Below are positions 1 through 9,035 of a stretch of 37,275 nt of DNA, one piece after another. The DNA comes from Bacteroidales bacterium. Its GTDB lineage: Bacteria; Bacteroidota; Bacteroidia; Bacteroidales; UBA7960. The notes below the pieces were generated by a model, which searched no databases, was not told where the DNA came from, and saw only the letters and a program-made list of their open reading frames with translations. The DNA is taken from assembly GCA_019429055.1 (NCBI GenBank), contig JAHYJP010000018.1:1-37275 (forward strand), given 5' to 3'. Position 1 is the first letter of the stretch. Every line of letters begins with the position of its first letter. The position numbers and the translations under genes are program-made.

Positions 1-655
1 AGTTAAGTACTCTTCTTCCTTCTAACGGGTGATTGCCGTAAAACAGCATAAACAGAATTACGCCCAGGGAATAAAAATCGCTGTATTTACAGGGTGTTTC
101 ACCGCCCACAATTTCAGGTGCCATATAGCGTGCTTTACCCATAATACCAAGATTATGCCCCTGTGCACTCACATTGTCGTTATCGCAAATCAGTACATTT
201 CCGTTTTGCGGATCAATAAAAAAGTTACCATCATTGATATCCTGGTAGCTGTAGCCATTTCGGTGTAACTGACTAAACCCTTCACAAATCTGAAGGGCAG
301 CATTGATCATAGCGCTGATGGATGCAAAACGGGTTTTGGCAAGCAGGAAGTCGCCAAAATCTCTGTATCCGTTTTGTCGTAGTTCCATCATATAACCAAA
401 ACTACCTTGCTGCTTTTTGGAAATCAATAGCGGCCAGAGAAATGCTTTGGATGGTGCACCATTCTCTGCATTGTTCTGAAGGTTTTTGTAAAAATCATCA
501 CCATACTCTTTCGTGTACCATTTGAACGCATATTGCTTCCCCTGGTATTCCGATAAATAGACGATTCCCTGGCCACCCCGGCCTATTTCTTTCAGGATTT
601 TTATTTTATCGTTGTTTTGTAATTCAATAAAAGATCCAGCCCTAAGTTCAGCCAT
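1..655 (-). CDS. Serine/threonine protein kinase, 5' part (runs off left edge)
   Basis: Reading the minus strand from an ATG at 655 down to base 1 gives 218 codons with no stop, so the gene continues beyond the window. Kinase landmarks appear in order: glycine-rich loop GRGGQG (residues 25-30), ATP-binding Lys45 in YAFKW, a catalytic loop YQDINDGNFF with Asp139 and Asn144 (the usual HRD Arg is replaced), a metal-binding motif written DND (158-160) instead of DFG, APE (179-181), and a DFYSLGV helix-F motif with Asp193. It should phosphorylate Ser/Thr of proteins in the cytoplasm; the substrate is unknown. The DND variant recalls the YegI/TerY-linked kinases that work with a vWA protein and a PP2C phosphatase, but those partners would lie outside the window. 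The C-terminal part cannot be judged. A -7-like TAAATTTG box lies 30 nt upstream. Confidence 0.85.
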   Translation of the reverse strand, partial: MAELRAGSFIELQNNDKIKILKEIGRGGQGIVYLSEYQGKQYAFKWYTKEYGDDFYKNLQNNAENGAPSKAFLWPLLISKKQQGSFGYMMELRQNGYRDFGDFLLAKTRFASISAMINAALQICEGFSQLHRNGYSYQDINDGNFFIDPQNGNVLICDNDNVSAQGHNLGIMGKARYMAPEIVGGETPCKYSDFYSLGVILFMLFYGNHPLEGRRVLN

Positions 656-685
656 ATTTTTTTAGCATTTAATGGTTTTAGCATT

Positions 686-693
686 CAAATTTA
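686..693 (-). promoter_or_regulatory. Candidate -7 promoter box for the kinase
   Basis: TAAATTTG on the minus strand matches the Bacteroidota -7 consensus TAnnTTTG and ends 30 nt before the kinase ATG. No TTG is seen at the expected -33 distance, so this is a half-match only. Confidence 0.4.
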
Positions 694-751
694 ATAATAA
701 CTCTGATTAAAATCGTTAAAATTCGAGAACTGGTCTGATTTTACAGAATAT

Positions 752-983
752 TTAACCCCCATTTTTAGAAGTATCTTGGCACCAAACCCATTTCTTCCAC
801 ATCTTCTCTCTTGCTTCGTTATTGAAAACAAAGTGTTCCGAAATTACCGGTTCAGGGTCTTGCCAGGTTAAAATCAAAACTCCTATAGCCAGGTCAACTT
901 GTATCAACAACCGTTTTCGACGGTGCGCAGCTGAACATAAGTGCCATTGCTGCCATCGCAATCAGTAAAGTTAATTTTTTCAT
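752..983 (-). pseudogene. Small lipoprotein gene, apparently frameshifted
   Basis: An ATG at 983 (minus) opens a typical lipoprotein signal peptide: MKKLT start, hydrophobic core, and a Bacteroidota-style lipobox MFSC with Cys19, followed by APSKTVVDTS and a TGA at 894-896, only 29 codons. Skipping one base at that stop enters a second open frame that runs to a TAA at 752 and reads on through DLAIGVLILTW and a Trp/Lys-rich tail ending DTSKNGG. Together they would make a lipoprotein of about 77 residues. Either the gene is broken by a one-base indel, or a 29-residue lipopeptide is the real product. I recognise no family. It sits between the kinase and the glycosyltransferase pair, and all three have separate signals. 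Confidence 0.45.
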
Positions 984-1398
984 GATTTTGTGCTTTTTGA
1001 TTTTAGGAATATGCATTTTTCGCACAATATAAATAATGTTTTAGACAAATAGCGTCGTTCTGTAAAAATCCCAAAAAATATTCTCAGAAATTTGCTCGTA
1101 CCATGTCCTTATCATGCTCGTGCAGGGTGCTTATGTGAGATGTTTTTGTCCGGGTGAAAATAGAATGGGGTATGGGGTTAATGTTTAGGGACGGTAAGCC
1201 AGATAAGGCCAGCTGACTTGTTTACTTCTGTTGGTTGCGTTTTTTTATTGTGGATTATTAATGAACCCGAAAAATTATAAAACTTCCATGTTTGGTATTT
1301 TCATACATTTGTACCATATGATTTAAAGTTGATTATCTTCAACTGAAGACCAAGTAAGGTTTGGTACACTTATTTTAAACCATTTAAAATAATTCACC
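984..1398. other. Non-coding stretch between lipoprotein remnant and GT2 gene
   Basis: No open frame with coding character was found on either strand. It should carry the promoter of the minus-strand lipoprotein and, on the plus strand, the leader of the GT2 gene, including a TACATTTG box at 1304-1311. Confidence 0.5.
1304..1311 (+). promoter_or_regulatory. Candidate -7 promoter box for the GT2/GT-C pair
   Basis: TACATTTG matches TAnnTTTG on the plus strand, 87 nt before the TTG start of the GT2 gene. There is no clear -33 TTG at the expected spacing. Confidence 0.35.
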
Positions 1399-2112
1399 TT
1401 GTATACACTCTCAATTGTTATTCCTGCCTACAACGAAGGAAAAACCATTCATCTGATCCTGGAAAAAGTGATCGCGGTTAAACTGGAAAACATCCGCAAA
1501 GAGATCATTATTGTAAATGATTGCAGCACAGACGATACTACCACTGCTGTTGAACGATTTACCGCAGATCATCCCGGGGAAAACATCCTGTTCTTTCAGC
1601 AGGAGCGTAACATGGGAAAGGGTGCGGCTCTGCGCAGGGGGATCGAAGAAGCCACCGGCGATTTTGTGGTTATTCAGGATGCCGACCTGGAATACGATCC
1701 CGACGAGTATAAAGTATTGCTTCAACCCATCCTTAGCAACCATGCAGATGTGGTTTACGGCTCCAGATTTATGGGCTCAAAACCTCACCGGATATTATTT
1801 TTCTGGCACACCATCGGAAACAAGTTACTTACTTTCCTGTCCAATGCATTTACCAATCTGAATCTCACCGATATGGAAACCTGCTATAAGCTTTTCAGAA
1901 GTGAAATGATAAAAAGTGTTTCCTTAAAAGAGAACCGTTTTGGCTTTGAGCCTGAGGTTACAGCCAAAATATCGCGCATACCCGAAATTCGCATTTATGA
2001 AGTTGGAATCTCATATTATGGCCGCACCTATGCAGAAGGTAAGAAGATCAACTGGAAAGATGGATTCAGGGCCATGTGGTGTATATTAAAATATAACACC
2101 TGGAGTAAATAA
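1399..2112 (+). CDS. Glycosyltransferase family 2, polyprenyl-phosphate sugar synthase type
   Basis: The 237-residue protein is a single GT-A domain. It has the N-terminal nucleotide-binding strand [14 protein letters not shown], the acidic NDCSTDDTT motif, and [12 protein letters not shown] carrying the metal-binding DxD (residues about 94-103). There is no C-terminal membrane segment, so it matches the short, dolichol-phosphate mannose synthase-like members, which move a sugar from a nucleotide donor to a polyprenyl phosphate at the cytoplasmic membrane face. The start must be TTG at 1399: an in-frame TAA lies at 1390-1392 and the conserved strand begins at residue 3. A membrane GT-C gene follows after 28 nt, the kind of enzyme that consumes the lipid-linked sugar. 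The sugar itself cannot be inferred. Confidence 0.85.
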   Translation: MYTLSIVIPAYNEGKTIHLILEKVIAVKLENIRKEIIIVNDCSTDDTTTAVERFTADHPGENILFFQQERNMGKGAALRRGIEEATGDFVVIQDADLEYDPDEYKVLLQPILSNHADVVYGSRFMGSKPHRILFFWHTIGNKLLTFLSNAFTNLNLTDMETCYKLFRSEMIKSVSLKENRFGFEPEVTAKISRIPEIRIYEVGISYYGRTYAEGKKINWKDGFRAMWCILKYNTWSK

Positions 2113-2140
2113 TTTAGTTTAACGGTAATTCGCTTAAGTG

Positions 2141-3604
2141 ATGAAAACAAAAATCGCCGGATTTTTCAAACATGAAAACAATGTTTTAATAGTTGTATTG
2201 TCGGTATTGTTTGTTTTTTTTCTTATTATTCTTTGGAAAACAGAGGGATATATAGGGGAAGCCGACTCGCTTACACATTACAGATTTTCACGTTACTCAT
2301 GGCGATTCCCCGAATTTTTACTCCATCACTGGGCAAAGCCACTCTTTACGCTCCTGACCAGCCCCTTTGCCCAGTTTGGTCATGGCGGTATGGCTGTGTT
2401 TAACCTTCTTGCAGGCCTTGCCAGTGCTTACCTGGCATGGCTAAGTGCCCGCAAACTGGGATACAACTCCCGTTACCTGATCCCTGTTATGTTATTCTTT
2501 ATGCCTGTTTACAGTCTCAATGTTCTTTCAGGCCTTACCGAGGTATTATTTGGATTGAATATTATCCTTACTACGTATTTGTGTCTCGACAAAAAGTATT
2601 TACCGGCAGCCATTGTTATCTCATTTTCGCCTATGGTACGAACCGAGGGGATTATTCTTATGGCTGTTTTCGGGCTTTTTTTCCTTATTAAGAAGCAATA
2701 CAGGTATATCCCCTGGTTTTTAACCGGATCGCTGGTATATAGCATCATAGGTTATTTTTATTTTAATGATTTCTTCTGGTTGATCACACAAATGCCCTAT
2801 GCCGAAGGGGCTGTGGATTTGTATGGCAAGGGGAAAATTACCTATTTTGTAGATGTTTCCTCAAAAATATTCGGTCCCTTTACCGCCATCATGATTGCGT
2901 TGGGGATTGTACTGATCATCATTGATCTGGTTAGAAAAAGGACCAAAACCATTTACGACGAAGCCCTACTGGTTTTACTGCCTTTTGTTATATATTTCGT
3001 TGCTCATTCGGTTATGTGGTGGAGTGGTATTGGAAAATCCTTTGGCATGCACCGGTACATGATTGCCATAATGCCACTGGGTGCACTTCTTACCATCAGG
3101 GCATTCAACCTGATGAAAAATTACTTTGACAGCCTCACTCAGAAAAAAACTTATGGAATAATCTTTACCATAATCTTTACTGTGCTGATTATCTCACAAC
3201 CATTCAAGATATTGCCTGCTTTTCCTCAGAAATTTGGTGTCATGGACAAAGTAATGTATGAAGCTTCGCGTTACATTACAGAAAATGATCTGAATAAAAA
3301 CAAGATCTATTATTACGACCCTGCTTTCTTTTATTTTATTGGGTTTGATCCCTTTGATCCTGATCAGGCCAGGGAGTTCGTACCCAATCCGGAGAATCCC
3401 CAAATCGATATCAAAGAGAATGAGATTGTGATATGGGATGGACACTTTTCACACCTTCTCAACCTGAATCTTGACAGCCTGAAAGCCAGTCCTTACTTTA
3501 ATGAACTGGCAATATTTGAACCGCCCTACACCATTATTGTTTTTGGCAAAGAATATAAGGTGGGTATATTTCAGCGTAATAGCAAACCTTACACAGAGGA
3601 ATGA
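2141..3604 (+). CDS. GT-C type membrane glycosyltransferase / PMT-like protein
   Basis: About 487 residues with roughly ten hydrophobic segments. The first follows a short cytoplasmic tail (about residues 14-32) and is followed by an external loop holding GYIGEADS (Glu40, Asp42), where GT-C transferases keep their catalytic acid, and then HHWAKPLF (62-69). The C-terminal about 130 residues are soluble and probably periplasmic. GT-C enzymes take a sugar from polyprenyl phosphate and transfer it to a lipid, glycan or protein acceptor outside the membrane; this fits the GT2 gene 28 nt upstream. A GTG three bases earlier is possible, but ATG at 2141 is preferred. The acceptor is unknown, and the family assignment rests on architecture more than on a specific signature. 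Confidence 0.7.
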   Translation: MKTKIAGFFKHENNVLIVVLSVLFVFFLIILWKTEGYIGEADSLTHYRFSRYSWRFPEFLLHHWAKPLFTLLTSPFAQFGHGGMAVFNLLAGLASAYLAWLSARKLGYNSRYLIPVMLFFMPVYSLNVLSGLTEVLFGLNIILTTYLCLDKKYLPAAIVISFSPMVRTEGIILMAVFGLFFLIKKQYRYIPWFLTGSLVYSIIGYFYFNDFFWLITQMPYAEGAVDLYGKGKITYFVDVSSKIFGPFTAIMIALGIVLIIIDLVRKRTKTIYDEALLVLLPFVIYFVAHSVMWWSGIGKSFGMHRYMIAIMPLGALLTIRAFNLMKNYFDSLTQKKTYGIIFTIIFTVLIISQPFKILPAFPQKFGVMDKVMYEASRYITENDLNKNKIYYYDPAFFYFIGFDPFDPDQAREFVPNPENPQIDIKENEIVIWDGHFSHLLNLNLDSLKASPYFNELAIFEPPYTIIVFGKEYKVGIFQRNSKPYTEE

Positions 3605-3919
3605 AGTCTTCTGATTACTTATGGAGGTATTGTTATTGGATACCAACCCCAGCAGGATAACTGAAAGTAATCCATCACAAACCCTTCAATTCCTAAATTT
3701 GCAGGTATTGCAGCCTATTTTCATTTACTGTTTTTTTATCCAATTCCCTTCTTAGTATATCATAGAATTCATCTCTCGCAAACTTTTCATGTCAGGGTTC
3801 TTTTCCCTATTTTCTTAAGGTATTCAAAAAGTTTTCTGACTTTTATGAATTTACTTCTTCGCCGACAAATTCTCTTTAAAAAAATTCAATGTCAGTGAGC
3901 GGGGCCAGACTCCAAATAC
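3605..3919. other. Convergent gap with possible decayed coding fragments
   Basis: Between the ends of the GT-C gene and proC I see no intact gene. On the minus strand two short stop-bounded frames abut with a frame change near 3790. The first reads ...KVRKLFEYLKKIGKRTLT and the second (3693-3788) reads EKFARDEFYDILRRELDKK and onward. Their charged, helix-like composition looks like eroded coding sequence, but I cannot name a family. Confidence 0.25.
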
Positions 3920-4741
3920 CTAACTTACATCCTTCTTTCTAATCTTTTCTATTTTGTTGTATGATGTGATCAATCCCTTGATCAGGGCTGAGCTGAATCC
4001 ATTATGCTCCATCTCATTCAGACCGGAGATTGTAATTCCCAGAGGGGTAGTTACTTTATCAATTTCTCTTTCAGGATGATGCCCGCTTTCAAGGATCAAT
4101 CTCGATGCTCCTTTAAGGGTTTGGGCTGCAATGAGTGTAGAAAGTTCAGATCCGAACCCTATTTCAATTCCTCCCTGCGAAATAGACCTTAGAAAACGCA
4201 GGGCAAAAGCAATACCACAGGCAGCCAGCACCGTTGCAGCACCTGTAAGTTCTTCGGGGATTATAAGGGTCCTTCCCAAATGATTAAATAAATCAAGTAC
4301 TTTTTGTTCGTCATCCTGCGATGACTTATCATGACTGATACAAGTCATAGAATCGCATAAGGCTATAGCTGTATTGGGCATGGCAATAAAAACAGGAACT
4401 TTATTTTCTGTATACTGCCTGATTTCTTCAATGGATACACCCGTAACGGTTGATACAAGAATATGACGATCGGACTCAAGTGCCGGAGAGATTTCTTTCA
4501 GCAATTCAGGAGCCTGGTGCGGTTTAACAGCAACAATTATCATTTCAGAAGCTTTGGTGGCAGCAATGTTATCTGAACTGGTACACACACCTTTATCTGC
4601 CAGATTTTCAATCATATGCACCCTTCTTCGTGTAACCATGATATCATCGGGATGGTAGGCCTTGCTATGAAGCAGACCATTAACAATAGAAACCCCAATA
4701 TTTCCTGCTCCCAGCAGGGCAATTTTCAATGAATGAGTCAT
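3920..4741 (-). CDS. proC: Pyrroline-5-carboxylate reductase
   Basis: It catalyses the last step of proline synthesis, reducing 1-pyrroline-5-carboxylate to L-proline with NAD(P)H in the cytoplasm. The 273-residue length is normal. An N-terminal Rossmann motif LLGAGNIG (residues 9-16) is followed by VAVKPHQ and by VSTVTGVSIEEI and PNTAIAL, all typical of the family. The C-terminal dimer domain has AACGIAFALRFLRS and the substrate-loop region TTPLGITISGLNEME. That loop differs from the SPGGTT form of many bacteria, a variation I believe is usual in Bacteroidota enzymes. It is transcribed alone: the yhaN-like gene ends 125 nt upstream on the same strand, and a TAACTTTG box lies in between. Confidence 0.93.
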   Translation of the reverse strand: MTHSLKIALLGAGNIGVSIVNGLLHSKAYHPDDIMVTRRRVHMIENLADKGVCTSSDNIAATKASEMIIVAVKPHQAPELLKEISPALESDRHILVSTVTGVSIEEIRQYTENKVPVFIAMPNTAIALCDSMTCISHDKSSQDDEQKVLDLFNHLGRTLIIPEELTGAATVLAACGIAFALRFLRSISQGGIEIGFGSELSTLIAAQTLKGASRLILESGHHPEREIDKVTTPLGITISGLNEMEHNGFSSALIKGLITSYNKIEKIRKKDVS

Positions 4742-4797
4742 ATAGTAAATTTGAATTAACGAATGTAAATATCAATAAGCCAGAATTGTTAAGTCTG

Positions 4798-4805
4798 CAA
4801 AGTTA
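4798..4805 (-). promoter_or_regulatory. Candidate -7 promoter box for proC
   Basis: TAACTTTG on the minus strand matches TAnnTTTG exactly and ends 56 nt before the proC ATG. No -33 TTG is present at the consensus spacing. Confidence 0.45.
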
Positions 4806-4866
4806 CTTAAATTCAAAAACAGATAATGTTTCCTTTAGGAAAGGATTTCCTTACGAAAAAACTCAA

Positions 4867-7539
4867 TCAGCTCTTATTTCCATTCACATCCATAACCCGT
4901 ATTTTATCGCGGTCGAAAAAATCCGCAGTTGCCGGGTGGCAGGTAAATATCAGCATCTGGCGCCCGGCAGCAAACTCCTGAAGTATCATTGCCGCTTGCC
5001 GGGCGCGGGCCGGATCAAAATTGACAAGGATCTCGTCGGCAACCACGGGAAGGGGTTCTGATTGTTTTTCATATTCTTCAATAAACCCCAGGCGAAGACT
5101 TACCAGCAGTTGTTCTTTTGTACCCCTGCTCAACTGATCAAGATTTTTGGATGCCTGCCGGTGGTCAAATACGCTCATCTCTCGTCCTTCGAGCGATGCA
5201 CGGATTCCGGAATACCGGCCACCGGTTATGGTACCCAGATAATGACCTGCATTTTTGATAACCGTAGGTTGTTTCTCCCTTTCGTAGTTCGACCTTACCC
5301 CTGCAAGTACTTTCAGCGCCAGTTGCCCGGTGAGCCATTGCTTATAGGCATCGCGCAATTTCTGCCTTTGGGTTTCCAGTGCAGTAAGTTCCTCTGCAAG
5401 GTCCGACTCACCGGCAATGCGCTCCTTCTCTTTGATTTTTGAGCCTTTCTCTTTATGCAGTTCAGCTGTTTGCTGTCCCTTGACCTCAAGTAAAGTATCC
5501 AGTTCAGCAATACGGTTTTCTATGTATGGTTTATCATGCTCCGATAACCATTGAAGAACCTCTTCAGCCTTGTTGATACCTGCAATGGTTTCAATACTTA
5601 TCAGGGCATTTTTGCGCTGATCGTTCAGGTTGATGATCTGCTCGTTCTCATTGTATTTCTTACGGAAATCATCTTCATTATCTACCCCTGCTGCAGCAAA
5701 TAGCTCGTTGATTGCACCTTCAGCCGATCTCAATTCAACCAGCTTTTGCTGATGCTCTTTCTTTCTGCGGTTCAGTTCTTCTGTCATTAAATGAATCTCT
5801 CTGTGCTGTTCTTCTGCATGCTTATACTCAGCAACAACAGCATTGGCAAGCATTTCTGTATCCTGAGCCTGGGGTGGATTTTGCAGAAAACCGCCCAGCA
5901 TTTTCACTTTGCTTTCGTAATCATAGATTTTGGGATAACGCTGCTCCTGAACCTTCTGCCGCAATTGATCACGTTGATTGATGAGTTTCTTCATGTAATC
6001 AATCTGCTGAAATATTTCAGGCAAGGATTGTATGGACAACTCAGGGGAAAGTTTCAACTCTTCCTGCAAATAGGATTGGTAACTTAACTGAAGTTCTTCC
6101 AGTTCCTTTTTGATTTCACGGATCTTTTTCTTTACCGGCACCAGTGGGTTCTCTTTCTGAAAGGCTTTTCTTCCAAAGAACATGACAAACCCGGCCACCA
6201 GCAAAGCCCCGCCAATAATATACAGAGTGTGGTAAAAAGCGGGAACCGAAGCAATGACCAGCACCAGGGCAAAGAGCCCGGCAATGGCTTTGGCATTGAA
6301 TCTGCTTTTTTGCGACATAAAGGTTTTTTCACTGGCTTGCCAATCACGCAGTTCATCCCTGAGATTTTGCATGGACACAGCGAATTCATCAATCCTGCTG
6401 CGATGGGTTGCCACATCGCGAAACTCCATCACATCAACTTCCGACCATTGGCTGCTGATCTTTCCGGCAACAGTGCCCGAGATCTCCTTGTCCAGTGCCC
6501 TGATCTTATCCGACTCTTCGGCTTTTTCCTTAAGCGTTTGCTTGTAGTTTTCCAGGTTACGGCTGACAAATTCAACCTGACCTCCGTTTTCAAGCAATGG
6601 AACATTTACAGAAGTTTGTTCCAGTATCTTTTCAATCTCACCAATTCCCTGCTCATCAGATGTACCATTCACCAGGATCTGAGTCCTGTGGGAAAGTTCA
6701 GCTTTTCTTTCAAGGTTTTTTTCAAGCAGAGCGATCCCTTTTTCGGGGAGCTGATGAAGAGACGGCAAATTTTGCAGTTCTTTATCAGCCCGGCGTATTG
6801 CCAGGAAGCTTTCATAACACCGCAGATATTTATCCATCCACGAATTTTCCTGACGAAGTACTTTCAGTTCTTCTTCCGACGATTGTGAATCCTGTTCCAG
6901 TAGCTCAATATCAGCTGTCAGCTGAAGGTATTCTGAAAGATGATTGCGGATTTCCCGGATCCGGCGATGGTTTTCTTCAATCTCTTTAAGAATTGCCGGG
7001 ATTTGTTGTGTGCGTCCCCGCGACGTATAGATCGGTTCGGTTACATTTGTAATGTTCTTCTCCAGATCAGAAATGGAAATATTTCCCAGCCCAAGCCCAA
7101 GGCTGAAAATCTTATCTTCTACTCCTGATTCTTCCAGCGATGCCAGCCCCACCAGTTCATCCAGTGTAAATGCATAAATGTTATTGTAAATTCCGGCAGT
7201 TGCATGGCCCAAAAACCGGTTCCAGGTGTTTGAATCATTAAATTCCTGTCCATTTGCAAGTATTTGTATTTTATCAGAACCGTTTCTTTCGAATACGGTT
7301 TCATCACCAGAAGAAAGCAGCACTTTGATCCTGCCTCCATGATTGCCGCCTTGCAACGGGGCCATGCGCTGATCTATCCTACGTGGATAGCCGAACAGGG
7401 TAAACCGCAGAAACTTCAGCAAAGTAGATTTGCCCGCTTCATTATTGCCTATGATAATATTTATCCCTTTGTCAAGTCCGGTAAGGGAAAAATTTTGAAA
7501 GATCCCAAAGCCGTCAATATGTATATCTTTTATGATCAT
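4867..7539 (-). CDS. YhaN/SbcC-like AAA ATPase with coiled coil and membrane hairpin
   Basis: This 890-residue SMC/Rad50-type protein has an N-terminal ATPase half with Walker A GNNEAGKST (31-39), a long central coiled coil, an ABC signature LSRGTKEQ (803-810) and Walker B ending VVADE (Asp835-Glu836). The D-loop NFDPARAR and switch His in TCHP follow. About residues 416-455 are strongly hydrophobic (two closely spaced helices), as in the YhaN subfamily, so the coiled coil may be membrane-anchored rather than ending in a zinc hook; I see no CxxC hook. With the downstream partner's nuclease it should form an Mre11-Rad50-like complex that processes DNA ends. Its ATG overlaps the stop of the YhaO-like gene by 4 bp (7536-7539), which implies translational coupling. 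Confidence 0.88.
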   Translation of the reverse strand: MIIKDIHIDGFGIFQNFSLTGLDKGINIIIGNNEAGKSTLLKFLRFTLFGYPRRIDQRMAPLQGGNHGGRIKVLLSSGDETVFERNGSDKIQILANGQEFNDSNTWNRFLGHATAGIYNNIYAFTLDELVGLASLEESGVEDKIFSLGLGLGNISISDLEKNITNVTEPIYTSRGRTQQIPAILKEIEENHRRIREIRNHLSEYLQLTADIELLEQDSQSSEEELKVLRQENSWMDKYLRCYESFLAIRRADKELQNLPSLHQLPEKGIALLEKNLERKAELSHRTQILVNGTSDEQGIGEIEKILEQTSVNVPLLENGGQVEFVSRNLENYKQTLKEKAEESDKIRALDKEISGTVAGKISSQWSEVDVMEFRDVATHRSRIDEFAVSMQNLRDELRDWQASEKTFMSQKSRFNAKAIAGLFALVLVIASVPAFYHTLYIIGGALLVAGFVMFFGRKAFQKENPLVPVKKKIREIKKELEELQLSYQSYLQEELKLSPELSIQSLPEIFQQIDYMKKLINQRDQLRQKVQEQRYPKIYDYESKVKMLGGFLQNPPQAQDTEMLANAVVAEYKHAEEQHREIHLMTEELNRRKKEHQQKLVELRSAEGAINELFAAAGVDNEDDFRKKYNENEQIINLNDQRKNALISIETIAGINKAEEVLQWLSEHDKPYIENRIAELDTLLEVKGQQTAELHKEKGSKIKEKERIAGESDLAEELTALETQRQKLRDAYKQWLTGQLALKVLAGVRSNYEREKQPTVIKNAGHYLGTITGGRYSGIRASLEGREMSVFDHRQASKNLDQLSRGTKEQLLVSLRLGFIEEYEKQSEPLPVVADEILVNFDPARARQAAMILQEFAAGRQMLIFTCHPATADFFDRDKIRVMDVNGNKS

Positions 7540-8798
7540 GATTTGTCTTTTATGAGTTGATCAACCAGCATCCAGCGTGCACTTTCCAGTATTTCTTTTT
7601 TCTCTTCGTCAGATAAATCATCCAGTTCTCTTTTGGCCGGTTGACTGCCAAACTCCTGCTCAAGTGCCGAAAAAAGTTCATTATATTTTTCGGAATCTGA
7701 ATCCAGCCGGTCAAAAGATTTCAGGATCTCTGCAGTAAAGTCGTTGGCTTCTTTCAGTTCTTTGAGGTCCACATCGGGCAGTGTATGCAGAATGATACGG
7801 TCAAAAAGGGTAAAATATTCCTGCTGCAACTGCCCTTCATTGAGCACATTAAGCAGATCTTCTGCTTCACCCGGGCGATGCAGCAATCCATGCAGAGGCG
7901 AACGTCCTTTCAGTGTTATCCGGAGAATTCGGGATGAATCCTGCTGATATCCTGCAATCTCATCCACAACACGAAGAATGCGGTCGGGAAGTTCGCCAAT
8001 ACTGTCGAGACCGGTTAAATCAACAATCACCTCTTCAAAACGGATAAACTGGGTGGGAGCAAATGTTATTTCCGGAGCCTGGTTTTCAGTAAGAATAACC
8101 CTGTAGCAGCCCCTTGGACCTGCCTCACCAAAATCACGTCCTTGTGGATTGCCCGGATAAACAATGGCCGGATATGCAGGATGCACCACATGATGTTTAT
8201 GTATATGCCCCAGCGCCCAGTAATCAAATCCCTTGCTTTTTACATCTTCCAAACGGAATGGCACATAATTCTCATGTGCACCGGCTGAACCGATGGTACC
8301 GTGCAGTAAGGCGATGGAAAAAGGGGCAGGATTTTTTTTCCGTTCGTATGCATTGGCCAGACTGCGGTTTTCGGTTTTGGTTCCGTAGCTTATGCCGCAA
8401 ATATCGGCAAGGGGTTTCCCGTCTTTCTCGTAGGTAAAACATTCCACCTGCGATGCTCCGAATCGGAATACATTTTCGGGCAGCTTCAGTTCTTCGAGCC
8501 AGGAATTCAGGGGGTCGTGGTTACCACAAATCATATAAGCAGGGATACCACGGGAAGAAAGTTTTTCAAGTTCCTTTACAAACCGCAACTGTGCCGCAAG
8601 GCTCTGGATCTCGCTGTCAAAAATATCGCCTGTAATCAGCAAAAAATCTACGCTTTCTTCAATGCAGATATCAATGATTTTCTGAAAACTTTTAAAGGTG
8701 GCATCTTTCAGGCGTCCGGCCAGCTCCTGATTTACATTACTCAGCCCTTTAAACGGAGTATCCAGATGAAGGTCACCTGTATGAATAAATCTGATCAT
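7536..8798 (-). CDS. YhaO/SbcD-like metallophosphoesterase (Mre11-type nuclease)
   Basis: A 420-residue calcineurin-fold phosphoesterase. All five metal motifs are present: GDLH (Asp9, His11), GDIFD (57-61), GNHD (92-95), His166 in LLHGTIG, and GHIH (197-200). The C-terminal about 200 residues form the capping and ATPase-contact region. In the family this subunit cuts DNA ends and hairpins with Mn2+, gated by the SbcC/YhaN ATPase. It is the first gene of a two-gene operon with that ATPase, overlapping by 4 bp. It is divergent from the TIGR03915-like gene at 9036, with 237 nt of shared upstream region. All catalytic residues look intact. Confidence 0.9.
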   Translation of the reverse strand: MIRFIHTGDLHLDTPFKGLSNVNQELAGRLKDATFKSFQKIIDICIEESVDFLLITGDIFDSEIQSLAAQLRFVKELEKLSSRGIPAYMICGNHDPLNSWLEELKLPENVFRFGASQVECFTYEKDGKPLADICGISYGTKTENRSLANAYERKKNPAPFSIALLHGTIGSAGAHENYVPFRLEDVKSKGFDYWALGHIHKHHVVHPAYPAIVYPGNPQGRDFGEAGPRGCYRVILTENQAPEITFAPTQFIRFEEVIVDLTGLDSIGELPDRILRVVDEIAGYQQDSSRILRITLKGRSPLHGLLHRPGEAEDLLNVLNEGQLQQEYFTLFDRIILHTLPDVDLKELKEANDFTAEILKSFDRLDSDSEKYNELFSALEQEFGSQPAKRELDDLSDEEKKEILESARWMLVDQLIKDKS

Positions 8799-8865
8799 GA
8801 TATGGATATAAGGATGAAATACAACTCAAGATTATCATTTGAAAATCCGGAATCATAGCAATTCA

Positions 8866-8873
8866 CAAAAATA
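8866..8873 (-). promoter_or_regulatory. Candidate -7 promoter box for the yhaO-yhaN operon
   Basis: TATTTTTG on the minus strand fits TAnnTTTG and ends 67 nt upstream of the YhaO-like ATG. A weak TTTTC replaces the -33 TTTG at roughly the right place. Confidence 0.4.
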
Positions 8874-9035
8874 ACAGTATAGGCATTGAAAACATATGAT
8901 TTGTTGAAAATATTACGTAATCCGATTTTATCTGTTTCAGAATTTTACCCTTTGGAAGGATATATTTCAGCCGAATTTCACCATAATCTCATAACTTAGC
9001 TTTTTTTACTACAGAATTCACAAAACAGCAATAGC

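Noticed and set aside
5062-7128. Several plus-strand open frames of 60-220 codons opposite the yhaN-like gene
   Set aside because: They are antisense to a long gene with clear ATPase motifs, overlap each other in different frames and have no recognisable domains.
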